58,513 bases of DNA. It comes from Methanoregula sp. GTDB lineage: Archaea > Halobacteriota > Methanomicrobia > Methanomicrobiales > Methanospirillaceae. The stretch spans positions 1-58,513 of the forward strand of contig JALOBP010000005.1 of assembly GCA_023228295.1 (NCBI GenBank). Direction: 5' to 3'. The notes under the pieces are model-generated. The model worked only from the letters and a program-made list of their open reading frames with translations, was not told where the DNA came from and made no database searches. Within the stretch, counting starts at the first letter, position 1. Every line of letters begins with the position of its first letter. Shown here one piece after another: positions 35,235 through 43,973 of this stretch. A program made the translations under genes and the position numbers.

Positions 35235-35645
35235 ATGGCAAAAATCAATCTGAATATGATTACCCAGCGTTCGATCGAAGAAGGCGCTGCAATGGAGCAG
35301 GGAAAGACCAACCCAAACTACTTCATTGCCTGTACCGTCTGTGAGATGAACCCTGAAGACATGAAGAAAGCTGGCATCTGGAAGAATACCAATGTCAAGG
35401 TCACAAGCGAGTGCGGCTCTGTTATTGTCAAGGCCATTGAGCCGACCCAGTACTGTCCCCCGGGCCTTGCCCACATCCGCCAGGGTGTCTGGGCAAACCA
35501 GGTAGTCCCGCCGCGGACCCAGTCCACCGGCACCCCGCAGTACAGCGGGTTCCCGGTTACCATCGAACCCGCTCCCTCCGAGCGACTGAAAACTGCCCTT
35601 GAGCTCGTGCAGGGCGCTGTAGGGCTCTGGAATGGAGGTCAATAA
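35235..35645 (+). CDS. fwdD: formylmethanofuran dehydrogenase subunit D, copy 2
   Basis: 136 residues, a molybdopterin-dinucleotide binding domain (KNTNVKVTSECGSVIVKAIE; GLAHIRQGVWANQVVPP). GGGGAAG before ATG 35235 is the ribosome site. It is two bases from fwdB2. Similar to copy 1 across its length, though the C-terminal quarter differs. Confidence 0.93.
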   Translation: MAKINLNMITQRSIEEGAAMEQGKTNPNYFIACTVCEMNPEDMKKAGIWKNTNVKVTSECGSVIVKAIEPTQYCPPGLAHIRQGVWANQVVPPRTQSTGTPQYSGFPVTIEPAPSERLKTALELVQGAVGLWNGGQ

Positions 35646-35647
35646 TT

Positions 35648-37024
35648 ATGCCTAAGCTTATCAAAGGCGTCGGATGCCCGTACTGCGGCTCATCCTGCGA
35701 TGATATCGAAGTCCTTGTCTCTGACGATGAGACCAAGATCCTTGAAGTGCACAATGCATGCATCATCGGGACAAACCTGTTCCACCATGCAAACGACCCG
35801 ACCCGCCCGCGGCTCCCGCGCAAGCGCCAGCCCGACGGTTCCATGAAGGAGATCCCCTATAATGAGGCAATCGACTTCATGGCAAAGACCATGCTCGCGG
35901 CCAAGAAGCCCCTCATCTACGGCTTCGGCTCAACGAACTGCGAAGGTATGAGTGCAGTCGCACGTATTGCAGAGAAGTCCGGTGCAGTGCTTGACAACTG
36001 CGCAACCATCTGCCACGGACCCTCGTTCCTTGCAATCTTCGATAATGGTTACCCGAGCTGTACGCTTGGTGAGGCAAAGAACCGTGCCGATGTCGTGGTT
36101 TTCTGGGGATGCAACCCGATGCACGCCCACCCCCGCCACACCTCCCGGTACTCGATCTTCCCCCGCGGTTACTTCACGCCAAAGGGCCAGATGCAGAGGA
36201 CGGTACTCTCCATCGACCCGCGAGAGACCGACACTGCAAAACTCGCCGATGTCCACCTTATGCTTGACCAGGGGCACGATTACGAGCTCTTCGATGCATT
36301 CCGGACGGTCCTCAAGGGCTTCGACATTCCCGATTTCGTAGCGGGAATCCCCAAGGAAACGATCAAGAAGTCAGTCGAGATCATGAAGAACGCAAAGTTC
36401 TGTATGATCTTCTTCGGCATGGGTTGCACCCACACTGACGGCCGCAACCACAACATCGACGCTGCCATCAGCCTGACCCGGGATCTCAACGATCACACCA
36501 AGTGCTCGATCATGGCAATGCGGGGCCACTACAATATCGCCGGTCCCGGCCAGGTCTGGGCCTGGCAGTTCGGATTCCCGTACTGTATTGACCTCTCGAA
36601 GGGAACCCACGCCCACATGAACCCGGGCGAGACCAGCTCCGTCGACCTCGCAATGAGAGACGAAGTTGACTGCTTTGTCAATGTTGGTGCCGATGCCGGT
36701 GCCCACTTCCCGATCCAGGCAGTCCAGCACTTAAAGAAGCACCCGTTCATCACTATTGACCCGAACTTCAACATGGCAAGCGAGATTTCAGATCTCCACA
36801 TCCCGGTCAGGATTGCCGGTGTTGACGAGCCGGGCGTTGTGTATCGTATGGACAACGTCCCAATCCAGTTCCGGTCAGTCATCAAGGGCCTCCCCGGCGT
36901 CCCGAGCGATGAGGAACTCTTCAACATGGTCTACGAGCGCATGTGCGAGCTGACCAAGACCGAGCCCATCTGGCTTGCAGCAAAGGAAGACCGGAGATAC
37001 CCCGAATCAGAGGCGGTGATCTAA
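35648..37024 (+). CDS. fwdB: formylmethanofuran dehydrogenase subunit B, copy 2 (Cys type)
   Basis: 458 residues. [4Fe-4S] site CPYCGSSCDD with NACIIG; catalytic metal ligand Cys98 in GFGSTNCEG; FWGCNPMHAHPRHTSRYS and SIDPRETDTAKLADVH. It is the catalytic W- or Mo-pterin subunit. It is about 20 residues longer than copy 1, mainly a C-terminal extension (KTEPIWLAAKEDRRYPESEAVI region). The operon copy 1/copy 2 difference may be one of metal (W against Mo), which sequence alone does not decide. Confidence 0.95.
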   Translation: MPKLIKGVGCPYCGSSCDDIEVLVSDDETKILEVHNACIIGTNLFHHANDPTRPRLPRKRQPDGSMKEIPYNEAIDFMAKTMLAAKKPLIYGFGSTNCEGMSAVARIAEKSGAVLDNCATICHGPSFLAIFDNGYPSCTLGEAKNRADVVVFWGCNPMHAHPRHTSRYSIFPRGYFTPKGQMQRTVLSIDPRETDTAKLADVHLMLDQGHDYELFDAFRTVLKGFDIPDFVAGIPKETIKKSVEIMKNAKFCMIFFGMGCTHTDGRNHNIDAAISLTRDLNDHTKCSIMAMRGHYNIAGPGQVWAWQFGFPYCIDLSKGTHAHMNPGETSSVDLAMRDEVDCFVNVGADAGAHFPIQAVQHLKKHPFITIDPNFNMASEISDLHIPVRIAGVDEPGVVYRMDNVPIQFRSVIKGLPGVPSDEELFNMVYERMCELTKTEPIWLAAKEDRRYPESEAVI

Positions 37025-37025
37025 G

Positions 37026-38756
37026 ATGGCATCAGGAGAAATGATTGTAAAGGGCGGGTTTATCATCGACCCGACCCGGAAGATTGACGGTGACGTAGGC
37101 GATGTTGCCATCAAGGATGGCAAGATTGTCGATAAGGTCAGCTCCTCTGCAAAGGTCATCGATGCAAAGGGCAAGATCGTAATGGCCGGCGCGGTGGATG
37201 TCCACTCCCACGTTGCAGGTCCCAAGGTCAATGCTGGCCGCCTGATGCGCCCCGAAGACAAATTCATTTCAGGGTTCTGTAGGAGCGGGATGGCACAGAA
37301 GAACGGCTACCGCATGGAGTCCGGCTTCTCGATCCCCTCGGTATTCAAAACCGGGTATGATTACGCCCGGATGGGATACACATTCGTCATGGAAGCAGCA
37401 ATGCCCCCACTCCTCGCCCCCCACACGCACGAGGAGATTCACGACACCCCCATCATCGATGAGGCTGCACTGCCTGTCTTCGCCAACAACTGGTTCGTCA
37501 TGGACTACCTCAAGAAGGGTGAAGTCGAGAACACCGCATCCTACATCGCATGGCTCCTAAAGGCCACGAAAGGCTATGGTGTCAAGCTTGTCAACCCCGG
37601 TGGCACTGCTGCATGGGCATGGGGTCTTAACTGTCTGAGCCTCAACGACCCGGTCCCGTTCTTCGAGATCACCCCCGCTGAGATCATCAAGGGTCTGATC
37701 GAGGCAAACGAGTATCTCGGCCTCCCGCACTCGATTCACCTCCACCAGAACAATCTCGGTAACCCCGGTAACTACCCGGACACCATTGCAGCCCTCAAAA
37801 TTGCCGAGGGATTCAAGGCCAAGAACAAGTTCGGTCGTGAATCGGTCATGCACTCCACCCATCTCCAGTTCCACTCGTATGGCGGAGATGGATGGAAGGA
37901 CTTCTGCTCCAAGGCGAAAGAGGTCATGGACTATGTCAACAAGCAGAAGAATATCACCATCGATCTCGGCTGCGTAACGCTGGACGAGACCACCACGATG
38001 ACCGCTGACGGCCCGTTCGAGCACCACCTCCACGGCCTCAACCACCTGAAGTGGACCAATGTTGATGTCGAGATGGAGACTGCCGCAGGAGTCGTCCCCT
38101 ACATCTACGACAAGAATGTCCTGCCCAATGCAATCCAGTGGGCAACCGGTCTTGAACTTGCACTCTTTGCAAAGGACATGGACCGGACCTTCATTACCAC
38201 TGACCACCCGAATGCAGGGCCGTTCACCCGGTATCCCCGCGTTATCAAGTGGCTCATGAGCAGGAAGGCCCGCGAGGCAACCCTTGCAACCATGAAGAAC
38301 CCCGACAAGGTAATCAATGCAACCTATATCAATGGTATCGACCGCGAACTCACGCTCTTCGAGATTGCCCAGATGACCCGGTCCGGCCCGGCAAAGTGCC
38401 TTGGCCTTTCCAGCGTCTATGGCGGTCTAGCATCCGGCATGAACGCAGATGTCGGTATCTTCGACCTCAACTACAAGGACATGCCCAAGGACGCTGAGAA
38501 GATCGAGACCGCATTGCAGCGGGCAGCCTGCTTCATCAAGGGCGGCGAAGTTATCGTCAGGGACGGCGAAGTTGTCAGCCACGGCCACAAGAAGACGGTC
38601 TGGGTCAAGGTTAAGATTCCCGAGAACCCGCAGGTTACCCGCGATGTCAGCCAGGCATTCACCCATGGGACCTACACAATCGACATCAGGAATTACCCTG
38701 TCCGGGAATACCTTGCCCCACACCAGTCCATTATCGATGTGAATGTGGAGGCCTGA
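37026..38756 (+). CDS. fwdA: formylmethanofuran dehydrogenase subunit A, copy 2 (intact)
   Basis: 576 residues, the expected size. Amidohydrolase-type metal site: VHSHVAGPKVNAGR near residue 60, lysine in VKLVNPGGTAAWAWG, later His in STHLQFHSYGG and TTDHPNAGPFTRYP. It condenses formate with methanofuran after CO2 reduction in FwdB. This copy is the reference used to spot the frameshift in copy 1. One base separates it from fwdB2. Confidence 0.96.
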   Translation: MASGEMIVKGGFIIDPTRKIDGDVGDVAIKDGKIVDKVSSSAKVIDAKGKIVMAGAVDVHSHVAGPKVNAGRLMRPEDKFISGFCRSGMAQKNGYRMESGFSIPSVFKTGYDYARMGYTFVMEAAMPPLLAPHTHEEIHDTPIIDEAALPVFANNWFVMDYLKKGEVENTASYIAWLLKATKGYGVKLVNPGGTAAWAWGLNCLSLNDPVPFFEITPAEIIKGLIEANEYLGLPHSIHLHQNNLGNPGNYPDTIAALKIAEGFKAKNKFGRESVMHSTHLQFHSYGGDGWKDFCSKAKEVMDYVNKQKNITIDLGCVTLDETTTMTADGPFEHHLHGLNHLKWTNVDVEMETAAGVVPYIYDKNVLPNAIQWATGLELALFAKDMDRTFITTDHPNAGPFTRYPRVIKWLMSRKAREATLATMKNPDKVINATYINGIDRELTLFEIAQMTRSGPAKCLGLSSVYGGLASGMNADVGIFDLNYKDMPKDAEKIETALQRAACFIKGGEVIVRDGEVVSHGHKKTVWVKVKIPENPQVTRDVSQAFTHGTYTIDIRNYPVREYLAPHQSIIDVNVEA

Positions 38757-38806
38757 GGTGCGATCATGGCACCGTAACGTTAAAACCCACGAAAGTCCCC
38801 GAACTC

Positions 38807-39571
38807 ATGTTCGAGGGATACAGCATCACGCCCGACGCATTTGCAGGAAAGAACGCTGCACAGATTGCAGCCCTCCCGGGTCACGAAGGCAAGATCCATG
38901 TCACTATCGGGGACTTCTTTGAAGTCTCCGGCAATGGCGGCGAAACTGCAGCGGACACCGACATCGTTATCACCGGTGACTGCACCCGTGTCAAGTACAT
39001 CGGCGCCAGGATGACTGCAGGGACGGTCACCGTCAACGGCAATGCTGACATGTATGTCGGCGGCTGGATGAAGGGCGGCAAGATTCACATCAAGGGGAAC
39101 ATGGACTCATTCTGCGGGATCCAGATGGAAGGCGGGGAGCTCCTCTGTGATGGCGATGCCAAGAATCATGTCGGCTGCGCATACCGTGGCGACTGGAGAG
39201 GCATGAAGGGCGGCACTATCCGTGTTAAGGGAAGTGCCGGTAACGATATCGGTACCTTCATGCTCGGCGGCACCATCATCATCGAGAAGGACGCTTTCAT
39301 CCACGTCTCCACCCATGCAGAGGGCGGCACGGTCGTTATCAAGGGCGATGTCGAGGGACGTGTCGGAGGCCAGATGGTCAAGGGCGACATGTACGTTCTT
39401 GGTAAGATCAAGTTTATGATGCCCGGGTACAAGAAGGTCGACACCGTTGAGAAGGAAATTGACGGCGTCAAGGCTACGTTCGACCACTACATCGGCGACC
39501 TTGGCGAACGCCACCCCAAGAGTAAGGGACAGGTCGTGTATGCGAACCTGTACCTGAAAGCGGTGGCATGA
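38807..39571 (+). CDS. fwdC: formylmethanofuran dehydrogenase subunit C, copy 2 (start region frameshifted)
   Basis: The open frame encodes 254 residues with the glycine-rich beta-helix repeats of FwdC (GGKIHIKGNMDSFCGIQM; GGTIRVKGSAGNDIGTFMLG). The true N-terminus appears lost: in-frame codons before 38807 read GTVTLKPTKVPEL, the expected FwdC start, and an ATG at 38766 lies one base out of phase. One more G after that ATG (GGG instead of GG at 38768-38769) would give a 268-residue protein, matching copy 1 (266). Assembly error or real start-site damage; translation from ATG 38807 may still make a nearly complete protein. Confidence 0.9.
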   Translation: MFEGYSITPDAFAGKNAAQIAALPGHEGKIHVTIGDFFEVSGNGGETAADTDIVITGDCTRVKYIGARMTAGTVTVNGNADMYVGGWMKGGKIHIKGNMDSFCGIQMEGGELLCDGDAKNHVGCAYRGDWRGMKGGTIRVKGSAGNDIGTFMLGGTIIIEKDAFIHVSTHAEGGTVVIKGDVEGRVGGQMVKGDMYVLGKIKFMMPGYKKVDTVEKEIDGVKATFDHYIGDLGERHPKSKGQVVYANLYLKAVA

Positions 39572-39615
39572 ACCCGTTGTCCATCACCCATATAATGCCG
39601 GGACAACCGGCATCC

Positions 39616-39623
39616 TTTTTTTT
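39616..39623 (+). terminator. T-run terminator after fwd operon 2
   Basis: Eight T bases about 45 bases after the fwdC stop. The SagB-like gene begins 40 bases further on and could have its own promoter. Confidence 0.45.
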
Positions 39624-39662
39624 CAATTACCCTAAATATCTCGGAATGATGAGGATTGTATC

Positions 39663-40415
39663 ATGAGAAATGTTGGCAAGGAATTCATCAAAGGCACGAT
39701 ATACCCGGATTATTCCACTGTGGACCTTGTCCTCCGTGTCCCGGAACCCCCGCACGAACTTCCGGTCAAGGAAGGCCAGACCATAATCAAGCTTCCCAGC
39801 CCGAAGAAGTTCAAAGTCCCGGATGTACCGGTCAGGAAAGCCATCGAGGGTTATGAACCCGTCGGGTTCTTCGCCCGCTCCAAAACAGATCTCAAGGAAC
39901 TGTCGTACATGCTCTGGTGTACACAGGGGTTTAAAAAGATCGTAGCAGAGACCATCGAGCTCAGGAATGTGCCGTCATCCGGTTCCCGTAACCCGCTGGA
40001 GACCTATTTTGTAGCAAACGATGTCGAGGGGCTTGAGGTCGGCCTGTACCGGTACCTCCCGAAATCCCACAGTATTGTTGCAGAAAAAATCGATTCCGGC
40101 CTGATACTGGAGATGAGCACGGCGAGCCTGAACTTCAAGGTCATGACCCGGGCCGCGGTTACCTTCCTCTGGGTAGCCGTCCCGTACCGCACGGTCTGGG
40201 CACTCGGAAACCGGGGCTACCGGAGCTGCCTCATCGAAGCCGGACATACCTGCCAGAACCTTATCATGGCGGCCTCAAACCTTGGCTACCAGGTTTTCTC
40301 TACGGACATGTTCCATGACGAACAGATAATCAAACTCGCCAGCCTTGATCCCGAGACCCAGTGGCCGGTTTACATTGCGGCCGTGGGAACGGTTGGGACG
40401 AATGTGGCCCTCTGA
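39663..40415 (+). CDS. SagB-type/nitroreductase-fold oxidoreductase
   Basis: 250 residues. The pattern LPSPKKFKVPDVPVRKAIEG, then ELSYMLWCTQGFKK and RNVPSSGSRNPLETYFVAND, and GLYRYLPKSH, followed by GYRSCLIEAGHTCQNLIMAA, is that of SagB-like FMN proteins. In other systems such enzymes dehydrogenate peptides in azol(in)e synthesis; no cyclodehydratase or precursor peptide is visible here, so that role is unlikely. Located between fwd operon 2 and moeA2. Function unknown. Confidence 0.83.
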   Translation: MRNVGKEFIKGTIYPDYSTVDLVLRVPEPPHELPVKEGQTIIKLPSPKKFKVPDVPVRKAIEGYEPVGFFARSKTDLKELSYMLWCTQGFKKIVAETIELRNVPSSGSRNPLETYFVANDVEGLEVGLYRYLPKSHSIVAEKIDSGLILEMSTASLNFKVMTRAAVTFLWVAVPYRTVWALGNRGYRSCLIEAGHTCQNLIMAASNLGYQVFSTDMFHDEQIIKLASLDPETQWPVYIAAVGTVGTNVAL

Positions 40416-40610
40416 TCCCGGCGTGACAGGTTTGGTCCGTATCCAATTTTTCCCGTAACCGTACGACTGCCAAACGAAAGCGTTTATTGATGAAGACGGT
40501 TATAAATTACTTCTGGTTTTCTCATCGTAAGAGTCAATTCTTTCTTATTAAACAGGGACGTGCAGGTGAATCTGGAAGATGAAGGCCCGATCAAACCGGA
40601 GTAACTGAAT

Positions 40611-42521
40611 ATGGTAAAACGCTACCTTGTGCTCCGTTCCCTTGATGAAGCACTTGCCCTGCTGACAACAACCTTTACCCCGCCCGACAGGATCGAGAGA
40701 GTCCCGCTCATGCAGGCTGTTGGACGAGTTGCGGCAGAACCGGTCTATGCAAAATACTCTGTTCCTGAAGTGAACCTTGCCGCCATGGACGGGATCGCGG
40801 TCAGGAGCCGTGATACGATTGGGGCAAACAATACAAATCCCGTAACCCTGGATCATTTCACCCGGGTTAATACCGGTAACATCGTGCCCCCGGAATTTGA
40901 CGCGGTTATTATGATCGAGGATGTATGGGACGCGGGAAGCAGTTTCCAAATCCGGAAGTCCGCAACACCCCGGCAACATGTCCGTCTTGCAGGAGAGGAT
41001 ATCCGGGAAAACCGGCTCGTCCTGCCCAAAGGCCATCTGATCCGGCCATTCGATATCGGGGCACTTGCCACCTACGGGATCACATCGATTGGGGTACTGG
41101 AGGTCAGGGTCGGGATAATTCCGACAGGAAGCGAGCTTGTGCCGCTCGGGGTCCGGCCAGGTCCGGGGCAGGTTGTGGAGAGCAACACCATCATGGCGCA
41201 GGTATATCTCTCCCAGACCGGGGCGCACTGCACCCGCTACCCGATTGTCCATGACGATCCTGACCTCATCCGGAAAGCCATTCTTGTCGCGGTAAAAGAG
41301 AACGATCTTGTCCTTATCTCTGCCGGTTCCTCTGCCGGGACCCGCGACTTTACCGAAAGTGTGATTCGCTCGCTGGGCGAACTGGTTTTTCATGGCGTGG
41401 CAGTCAAGCCCGGCAAACCGGTTATGCTGGGCCGGATTGAGAAAAAACCGGTCCTCGGCCTTCCCGGCTATCCTCTCGCTGCACAGACAGTTCTCCGTGA
41501 ATTTGCCGCACCCCTGCTCGAGTCCTGGGGTTTTGCCCCTGCACCCAGGTACCCAATCACCGTGCGGCTGGCCCAGCCGCTGGTCTCCGATCTTGGATTT
41601 GACGAATTCATCCCGGTTTTTGTCGGCAGGATCGGGCCGGAGATTATCGGTACACCCCATGGGAAAGGTGCGGCAGTCCAGATGGCAACGGTCAAGGCCA
41701 ACGGATACACGCACATCCCGGCATCGGTCGAGGGATACGAGTCGGGAACCTCCCTTGAAGTATTCCTGACAACCGATCCGGGCAGTGTTGAGCGAACCAT
41801 CCTGCTGACCGGAACACTTGATCCGGCGCTGGAAGAACTGGCGGGTCTTGCCCATAACGAGGGGCTCTATATTCATGCCACAAATCCTGGCAATATCTCC
41901 GGGCTCCGCTCCCTCCAGACCAACACCTGTCATGCAGCCCCGTTGAGCCTGCCCGCCCGCTCCCTGCTGACCTCATACCAGCCCCTCATCACGTATGGGG
42001 AAGGCCTGGACCTTGCCTTTATTCACATAGCGGCCATGGAACTTGGTATCGCATCCCGCGACGGGCTGGGGATTGGAGATCTCACAAAAGCACGGTTCAT
42101 CAACACCCGGAAAGGGACCCCGTCGCGCTCGGTCCTTGATACCGTGCTGGCAGGCGAATGTCTCGATCCGGCACAGGTGGACGGGTACCTGCTGGAAGTG
42201 CACGGTCCGCCGGCAGTTGCGGCAGCAATCCGGAACGGGTTTGCCGATGCAGGTATGTGCACCTCCGGCATTGCCAGTGCTGAAGGCCTCCGGTTTATCC
42301 CGGTTGCCCATGAAGATTATGAGATTGTCCTGCGACGGGAGATGCTGGACGACAAACGCATCCGTACGCTGGTATCGATCATCCAGTCTCCTCCGTTCCA
42401 TGCAATCCTTGAAAAGGCAGGCGGGTATGATATGAGTCTCACCGGGACCATCAGGGGGCTGAACGGGGATAATGTCCTTGCCCCACTCTCACCGGGAAGG
42501 TTACCGGCCGGGGACCTCTGA
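40611..42521 (+). CDS. moeA: MoeA-type metal insertase with C-terminal binding-protein-like domain, copy 2
   Basis: 636 residues, same architecture as copy 1: MoeA part (NLAAMDGIAV; IPTGSELV; SAGSSAGTRDFT; GLPGYPLAA) then a binding-protein-like domain (FINTRKGTPSRSVLD; GFADAGMCTSGIASAEGL). The two copies are clearly paralogous, so one may be biased to W and the other to Mo. It sits downstream of fwd operon 2, mirroring copy 1 upstream of fwd operon 1. Confidence 0.93.
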   Translation: MVKRYLVLRSLDEALALLTTTFTPPDRIERVPLMQAVGRVAAEPVYAKYSVPEVNLAAMDGIAVRSRDTIGANNTNPVTLDHFTRVNTGNIVPPEFDAVIMIEDVWDAGSSFQIRKSATPRQHVRLAGEDIRENRLVLPKGHLIRPFDIGALATYGITSIGVLEVRVGIIPTGSELVPLGVRPGPGQVVESNTIMAQVYLSQTGAHCTRYPIVHDDPDLIRKAILVAVKENDLVLISAGSSAGTRDFTESVIRSLGELVFHGVAVKPGKPVMLGRIEKKPVLGLPGYPLAAQTVLREFAAPLLESWGFAPAPRYPITVRLAQPLVSDLGFDEFIPVFVGRIGPEIIGTPHGKGAAVQMATVKANGYTHIPASVEGYESGTSLEVFLTTDPGSVERTILLTGTLDPALEELAGLAHNEGLYIHATNPGNISGLRSLQTNTCHAAPLSLPARSLLTSYQPLITYGEGLDLAFIHIAAMELGIASRDGLGIGDLTKARFINTRKGTPSRSVLDTVLAGECLDPAQVDGYLLEVHGPPAVAAAIRNGFADAGMCTSGIASAEGLRFIPVAHEDYEIVLRREMLDDKRIRTLVSIIQSPPFHAILEKAGGYDMSLTGTIRGLNGDNVLAPLSPGRLPAGDL

Positions 42522-42747
42522 TTTCCGTCACCGGCCCTTTTTCCTCACGTCGGCAAACAGGAAGGCTATGCTTTCAATTTGTTGTTTATTTCCGATACCC
42601 CCTGTTGACAGTAAGATATAAAAAAATAATTTCCCGTCAAAAAGATCTCTGAAAAATCTGGTGATCTGGTCCAAAATGCCATCCTGTACATCGATATTCT
42701 GGATCTGTGCCTCAAACGGATCTCCGAGCGCTCCGGGATTCTAATTA

Positions 42748-42925
42748 TTAACCTGTGGCTGGTGCTGTTGTAATTCGGGTTGTCTGTTTTGCTGTAACTG
42801 AAGTGATTTGTGTTGAATCCGGAGCACTGATGATAAATTTCTGGATTCTGAAATCCTGGATAGCATAAACCGTGCCGGACGAATCCACGTCAACCTCATT
42901 GGGCCCGCCAATTACCCAACCCCCC
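42748..42925 (-). pseudogene. C-terminal remnant of an NHL-repeat secreted protein
   Basis: On the minus strand, upstream of a TAA at 42748-42750, the frame reads GPNEVDVDSSGTVYAIQDFR and IQKFIIS, the classical NHL repeat end, then a Thr-rich tail. Further upstream (to about 43000) frames are broken. No start or signal peptide remains. Such beta-propeller proteins are common surface proteins in Methanomicrobiales. Confidence 0.5.
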
Positions 42926-42989
42926 GGTCAATTATACTGCCCCACGTACCCGGAAATGTGCCGGTTGGAATACCGGAACAATATTGCAT

Positions 42990-43613
42990 TCATTCCCAAT
43001 ACCCCTCATCCCATGTTTTCAGAATATCAAAATCACGCATCATGGTTGCCCTGCTTCGTGCCTGTGCAGGGGTGAGCATCCTTTCCTGGATAAAATCATA
43101 TTCGCATACAATTCTGGAATTACGGAGCAGTGTTGCCCGTATCGGGTGGTGCCGGAATATGACCGGTTCCTGTCTCCTGAAATACCATCTTATTCGCTGG
43201 AATGTGAGCCAGTCGAGTTTCATCGCAAGCGTTGCATGGAACCTGAATTCGTTTACAGAATCCAGATCATAGTTCCGTAATGAGCAATACGGGGAGATTG
43301 CCCGTGAGAGCTGGGAGCGGAATTGTTTCAGGTTCTCGTCAGGGTTTATCGTAACGAAAACAACCCTTGTGGTGTCAAAAAATCCAAAACCCCCGACCTC
43401 ATATTTTGGAATCTTTTTCTGGTCCGCACAGATCCTGGTGAAATCTTTTATAAGTCTGTCTTCATTTGTGGTCGAAAAAGGTCCGGCCAGTGTTATATGC
43501 GGGATGACCTGCTTGTCCCCAAGTTTAAATTTTTTAGATAATTGATTGCTCAACGAACTAATCTGGTGCTTCACGGACCCCATCAGCCGGATATCTATGA
43601 GATAGTGAGTCAT
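42990..43613 (-). CDS. 2H phosphoesterase (LigT/2'-5' RNA ligase family)
   Basis: 207 residues with the paired H-x-T motifs PHITL (His39/Thr41) and FHATL (His126/Thr128) that define this superfamily. Members open 2',3'-cyclic phosphates or join RNA ends; the substrate here is unknown. The C-terminal 60 residues (helical, basic) extend beyond the minimal fold. It stands alone between the NHL remnant and fdhB2. Confidence 0.85.
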   Translation of the reverse strand: MTHYLIDIRLMGSVKHQISSLSNQLSKKFKLGDKQVIPHITLAGPFSTTNEDRLIKDFTRICADQKKIPKYEVGGFGFFDTTRVVFVTINPDENLKQFRSQLSRAISPYCSLRNYDLDSVNEFRFHATLAMKLDWLTFQRIRWYFRRQEPVIFRHHPIRATLLRNSRIVCEYDFIQERMLTPAQARSRATMMRDFDILKTWDEGYWE

Positions 43614-43973
43614 TTCTCACCCCTGATCTAAACGCCGGACCGACATCATCAATGGAATTACCCCGGGAATCTTTCGAATGTACCTGCAATAAAAACAGGT
43701 TTGAATCTCCGGCATGAAATAATCTGGGTTGTTTACGGGATAGATTACGTCCCGGATAGAATCCCCCTTATCAGATGACTACCATTACATTTTTTTTATG
43801 CGATAAACCAACACCCGTTTTTGACTATCCAATCTGTAAAACCAAAAATCCTGGTGGGAATATACAAACTGCGCCGTACTTGTGGATGTGAGGGCTGAAC
43901 CCATATCGTACCCGGTCCGGGCACGTTTTTTGGGATGTAAAAATAAAAAAAAAAGATTTTTCCGGAAGTGACT
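43614..43973. other. intergenic, no gene seen
   Basis: No supportable frame. Its right end has a run of ten A (43945-43954), i.e. a T-run on the minus strand suited to ending fdhA2B2 transcription. Confidence 0.45.

Noticed and set aside
40548..41933. 461-codon open frame on the minus strand opposite moeA2
   Set aside because: It is the mirror frame of a well-recognised MoeA; composition is Arg/Cys/Gly-rich and no domain is visible.
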